Made by a program: the position numbers and the translations under genes. A DNA stretch of 33,861 nt, from NCBI GenBank assembly GCA_042095055.1, contig JBELBZ010000026.1, positions 1 to 33,861 on the forward strand, in the 5' to 3' direction. Below, piece by piece: positions 30,672 through 33,861 of this stretch. The stretch's first letter is position 1. Each line of letters starts with the position of its first letter. A model generated the notes under the pieces. The model did not search any database. It was not told the DNA's origin and saw nothing but the letters and a program-made list of their open reading frames with translations. Origin of the DNA: UBA8752 sp042095055 (GTDB lineage Bacteria; Bacteroidota; Bacteroidia; Flavobacteriales_D; Sanyastnellaceae).

Positions 30672-30843
30672 TTCCCTGGGATTTTTGGTGGTTGAAGGAG
30701 GATATTTTCCATGCGTGTATGCTTATGTGTGCCATGAAACATGTTTGTATGGCCGGTCAATCGGGCGTGTAAACTGCTGTTCATAAGTGAATTGCACCCC
30801 CTTTGGGATTAATTCGGAATATGAGTGGATAAAGATTGATGAG

Positions 30844-33609
30844 ATGAATGTTGTGTTAATGTGGGCCCCCACTGTTCTGTTGTTGACCGTCTTAGGAATG
30901 GTCTTTCAATCCTACAGGGATGAAAAAGTAGCGTGGGCATTGGATTTCAAGAACTTTTCAGTCAAGCTGAAGGGTTACTGGACGCCGCTTTTCTTGTTGG
31001 TGGCTCCCTTGGCATTTGTCTACAATGTTGTGGCGACGGCTGCTTACGCGGTGATGGTCTTGTTTGAGTGGGCGGTGAGGTTGGTGCGCTGGATGGTGGG
31101 CGTCGTGCTTTGGCTTTGGAACAAGGGGTTTATGTGGTATTGGCGGAACGTCATTGTGACCCCTGTTGTGTTGCTCTGGAAAATCTTGTGGCATTACGTG
31201 ATCGTGTGGCCTTGGCGCATATACAAGGCGGGTTATCACGAGGTCAAAGGCAGTTTTGGAAGAGCGGGAATGAGGATTGGATGGCTGTCGATGACCTTGG
31301 TAAGCGCCATCGTAGGTATTGGTTATTGGGGAGCAACTTGGGCCGATCAGGACCTCTTGCTTTTCTTGTGTGTGCTGTTGGCCGAAGTGCCTTTCCTATG
31401 GGGCTTGGGCGTTTTGGCTTCAATGCGTGAGCATGAAGATGGAGAAGGAAAGAAGATGGAGGCACACCGTGCCGTGGGCATGAGGACAGCCCAGTTGGGC
31501 ATGAAATACGTATCGGCAGCGGCAGCGGTTTTGGTGCTCGTGTACCTGATTGCTTATTCTGGTGCCATTCCTACTGCGGGTTATTTGATTTTGGGAGTGC
31601 TCATCACGGGTGCTCACGCAGCGACAGCCGTGGGTATAGGTGTCGCGCTGGTTCTGGTGCTGTCGTTGGTGGTATTGCCCTCGTATGTATTGGATGGCCG
31701 AGAAGAAAGCCCTTTGGATGAAATGCTGAGCCTCATCAAAATGGGGCGTGATAGCTTTTTGAAGGTGTTGGTGGGCTTAGTGCCTGGATCTGTTTTGGGT
31801 GCGTTGGTGGCATTGCTGCCTGTGGTGGTGGTGCTTGGTGCGTTTTACGGCACCTATGAATTGAAGAATGCAGCCTTGGATAATATGGCAGGTGTTGTTG
31901 CTGATAAAGCGGCAACCATCGATGAAACACTGGCCAATTCTGAAGCAGACTTTGCCGCGTGGAGTGGGGCCATTCAGGACCAGCCATCGGTGCAAAAACG
32001 GGGGGCACAAATTGACTACTTGACCGCCTTTCCGCTGAACCTCTTGGAGTCACCTGAGGCTGCGATGTCGGGCATTCAAACGGTAGATTATTCTTCCATG
32101 CATGAGGAGATGCGCGCGGCCTATGAGGCACGCCAGTCCATGCGTTCTGAACGCACGGCAGAGTTGCAAGAAGAAGCGGCCCTTTTGCGCGCAGACATCG
32201 CCCTTGAGCGGGACGAAAGGTCCACATACAAAGTGGAACGGAGCAGTGATGCTGGGGAGACGTGGTCTGTTGTAGCCGATGGAATGGTGCAGTCAGGCTA
32301 TGTTGACAATGGGCTTGCGTCGGGCGAGTCGTATCAATACCGTGTGACAGCCAGCAACCGGAAAGGGGACAGCGGGCCAGGAAATGTCACCTTCGCCGTA
32401 ACGCGAAGCGCAGACATCATTGGTCCGGCATCGGTCCGTGCCAAAGCAGAAGGCAATTTCCGGGTCGTGTTGAATTGGAATGACCGCGACTGGAATGAGG
32501 AAGGGTTCGTTGTTGAGCGGAGTTATGGAGGCGACAGCTGGTCGGAGATGGTTCGGCTTCCTGCCAACACCACCAGCTATGTAGACGAGGCGGTTCGCGA
32601 TACCACATACGTATACCGTGTTCGTGCTTATCGGGGAGAGCAAGAAACGGAGCCGGTCAGCACCTGGCGAGGTGTGCAGCCAAGTTTGGCCGCACCGCGC
32701 TCTCGTGTTGCTGAGACCAATGCGTCGAGTGCCTTGGTGGTGTGGAGCCATGACGGCGATTACAGGACCGTTTCCCGTGGCGGAGAATCTGTAGATGGAG
32801 ACGGTGCAGCACTGAGCTACAGTGGAATGAGCAGGTTGGATGAATTGGAATCTCTCCTGGCACAGGCGGATGAAGCGTTGTTGCGCCTTGAAGAGGATGC
32901 TGCCGCGGATGCCGCTTCAACGGGACCCCGCTTGGATTTGCTCCAGAGTTTGCCAGCAGAGACTGAGGCTTCAAGGCCGCTGCGCATCGCCACTTTCTTG
33001 TTGGGGATGTTGGCCCTTGCCCTTCTGGCGGGAGCGGCGTTGTCCACTTTGATGGCTTATTTGGCCCGTCTCATTCAGACCTTGGTGCGCCTTACCGACG
33101 GAGGCGATTATTATTTCGCCAGCGAAATAAGGGCTGTTCGGAAGGAGAACGACAACCAGCCGCTGCTGGGGTTCTTGTTGCTCGGCTTGACCGGTCCTGT
33201 TGTGATTCCCTTTTTGGTTTCTTCGGCGCTCTCGGTTTTGGTGGCCTTGGGAGGTGTGTTAATGCCCATGAATGTTTGGGGGTCTTCGGAGATCGAAATT
33301 GAAGAGATGTTTGAATTGAATCTGTCGGATTTTTGGCCCGACTTGTCGGTAGAGATTGACCTTGACACGAGCGGGGGGGACGAAACTGCCGTGGACAACG
33401 AGGAGATGGGTGGAGGAGAAGTTGAATCAGAGGAGGCCAATACCTACATCATGAAGAATTCGGACCAGACGGTCTGGGGTGAATTGACGGCTGTTTTTGG
33501 GGCCGAGAATTATGAGGCCATTCGCAAGGCGAATTCAGATGTTTCAGAGGATGACTGGCGCGCAATGGGCGCCGGTGCAGAGGTTCAATTGCCCCTTCAC
33601 TTGAATTGA
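30844..33609 (+). CDS. Large polytopic membrane protein with fibronectin-III repeats and a LysM-like C-terminus
   Basis: I recognise no family for the whole 921-residue protein. Residues 1-345 hold about eight hydrophobic helices, including a Trp-rich block (LWLWNKGFMWYWRN, WPWRIY). A soluble, partly coiled segment follows, then two fibronectin type III-like repeats (about 459-615; YKVERSSDAGETWS, YQYRVTASN, FVVERSYGGDSWS, YVYRVRAYR). Another helical segment leads to two or three membrane helices (about 715-820), an acidic linker, and a LysM-like end (YIMKNSDQTVWGELTAVFGAENYEAIRKAN to VQLPL). LysM modules bind peptidoglycan, so envelope anchoring is likely. I prefer the ATG at 30844, although a GTG at 30787 is in frame after a stop codon. 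Confidence 0.8.
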   Translation: MNVVLMWAPTVLLLTVLGMVFQSYRDEKVAWALDFKNFSVKLKGYWTPLFLLVAPLAFVYNVVATAAYAVMVLFEWAVRLVRWMVGVVLWLWNKGFMWYWRNVIVTPVVLLWKILWHYVIVWPWRIYKAGYHEVKGSFGRAGMRIGWLSMTLVSAIVGIGYWGATWADQDLLLFLCVLLAEVPFLWGLGVLASMREHEDGEGKKMEAHRAVGMRTAQLGMKYVSAAAAVLVLVYLIAYSGAIPTAGYLILGVLITGAHAATAVGIGVALVLVLSLVVLPSYVLDGREESPLDEMLSLIKMGRDSFLKVLVGLVPGSVLGALVALLPVVVVLGAFYGTYELKNAALDNMAGVVADKAATIDETLANSEADFAAWSGAIQDQPSVQKRGAQIDYLTAFPLNLLESPEAAMSGIQTVDYSSMHEEMRAAYEARQSMRSERTAELQEEAALLRADIALERDERSTYKVERSSDAGETWSVVADGMVQSGYVDNGLASGESYQYRVTASNRKGDSGPGNVTFAVTRSADIIGPASVRAKAEGNFRVVLNWNDRDWNEEGFVVERSYGGDSWSEMVRLPANTTSYVDEAVRDTTYVYRVRAYRGEQETEPVSTWRGVQPSLAAPRSRVAETNASSALVVWSHDGDYRTVSRGGESVDGDGAALSYSGMSRLDELESLLAQADEALLRLEEDAAADAASTGPRLDLLQSLPAETEASRPLRIATFLLGMLALALLAGAALSTLMAYLARLIQTLVRLTDGGDYYFASEIRAVRKENDNQPLLGFLLLGLTGPVVIPFLVSSALSVLVALGGVLMPMNVWGSSEIEIEEMFELNLSDFWPDLSVEIDLDTSGGDETAVDNEEMGGGEVESEEANTYIMKNSDQTVWGELTAVFGAENYEAIRKANSDVSEDDWRAMGAGAEVQLPLHLN

Positions 33610-33740
33610 TTACCGGTGTGGATCGCCTGATTTGTTCGGGTGAAATTTGGGATGTCAGACAAACGGCACTATCTTGTAGGCGCATTCCTACTACGTCTGA
33701 GGCTGCTTTATGGCAACCCAGTGGTCGAGGGCAATCCAGT

Positions 33741-33861
33741 TCATGTTGAACAGGCATTGAATACGACAAGCGGAGTGGGCTTGTAGTGAATGTTCTTGTC
33801 AGGGTCGGTTGGTTTCTCACGGAGGATTTCGCGGTCTTCATACAATCCCCCTGAACGAAGT
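33741..33861 (-). CDS. Partial gene, C-terminal 39 residues, possibly frameshifted
   Basis: The frame entering from the right edge reads LRSGGLYEDREILREKPTDP, then DKNIHYKPTPLVVFNACST and a stop. Its codon use and composition look coding. A second coding-like frame (FNMNWIALDHWVAIKQPQT, stop at 33691) starts within it, so the real C-terminus could be reached by a frameshift near 33755-33775. I do not recognise the family. The gene continues outside the window. Confidence 0.4.
   Translation of the reverse strand, partial: LRSGGLYEDREILREKPTDPDKNIHYKPTPLVVFNACST

Larger units (their letters stand above)
30507..30843. other. Intergenic region of 337 bases, comparatively AT-rich
   Basis: This is the longest stretch without a gene in the window. 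It holds the M42 promoter box at its left end and one promoter-like site for the plus strand: TTG at 30644 and TATCATTT at 30664, 17 bases apart. A 10-base palindrome AAACATGTTT lies at 30737-30746. I see no RNA gene, repeat or convincing small ORF. Its base composition is clearly lower in GC than the flanking genes. Confidence 0.5.

Noticed and set aside
30714..30775. Very short reading frames around the AAACATGTTT palindrome
   Set aside because: None exceeds about a dozen codons with a supporting start site, and the palindrome alone is not significant in AT-richer sequence.
33677..33692. GTAGG/CCTAC hairpin near the right end
   Set aside because: The stem is 5 bp with no T tract on either strand, so it is not a credible terminator.
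33449..33841. A 130-codon minus-strand frame overlapping the end of the FN3/LysM gene
   Set aside because: It is antisense to the LysM-like module for half its length and has no features. The neighbouring frame ending at 33741 looks more coding-like.

Overview
This is a gene-dense chromosomal segment of fairly high GC from a member of the Bacteroidota, most likely a marine Flavobacteriia-type lineage. The evidence is the gene content: a GldA-type ABC ATPase, DUF4834, YfhO and DUF4924 proteins, two TonB-dependent or outer-membrane barrel proteins, a bacterial GGGP-synthase homologue and a 7TMR-DISM histidine kinase. The promoter boxes (TAnnTTTG and variants) and the lack of clear Shine-Dalgarno sites agree. 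I saw no rRNA, tRNA, CRISPR array, insertion sequence or phage gene.

Layout. 1-6.8 kb: a terminator, gldA-like ATPase, rsgA, cysQ, then a TPP riboswitch that controls an outer-membrane receptor (probably for thiamin or a precursor), and a two-gene unit of alpha/beta hydrolase plus GGGP-synthase homologue. 6.9-12.6 kb: carB (short form without the C-terminal allosteric domain), DUF4834 and YfhO. 12.6-21.9 kb: a FemAB/GNAT-like protein, a DCC thiol-disulfide protein, an outer-membrane barrel protein and a secreted GH2 beta-galactosidase, the last divergent from a vSGLT-like sodium/galactose symporter. The enzyme and the symporter together look like galactoside cleavage and sugar uptake.

21.9-24.1 kb: a DUF1853-like protein, a small unknown protein with DUF4924, and an unknown protein. 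24.3-29.3 kb: the most interesting unit. It runs from an E1/ThiF-like adenylyltransferase (Rv1355c type, without the nitroreductase half) to an acyltransferase that looks related to N-acyl amino acid or autoinducer synthases, a 7TMR-DISM histidine kinase and two stand-alone receiver proteins. The first three genes overlap. A possible reading is a synthase-plus-sensor signalling cassette; this is an inference. 29.4-33.9 kb: an M42 aminopeptidase, a large polytopic membrane protein with fibronectin-III repeats and a LysM-like C-terminus, and the 3' end of a partial, possibly frameshifted gene.

Two genome-scale habits stand out. Many genes have a promoter-like -7 box ending only 4-8 bases before the start codon, which suggests leaderless or nearly leaderless mRNAs. 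Three convergent gene pairs abut with no gap through a shared TGATCA, in which each half is a stop codon.
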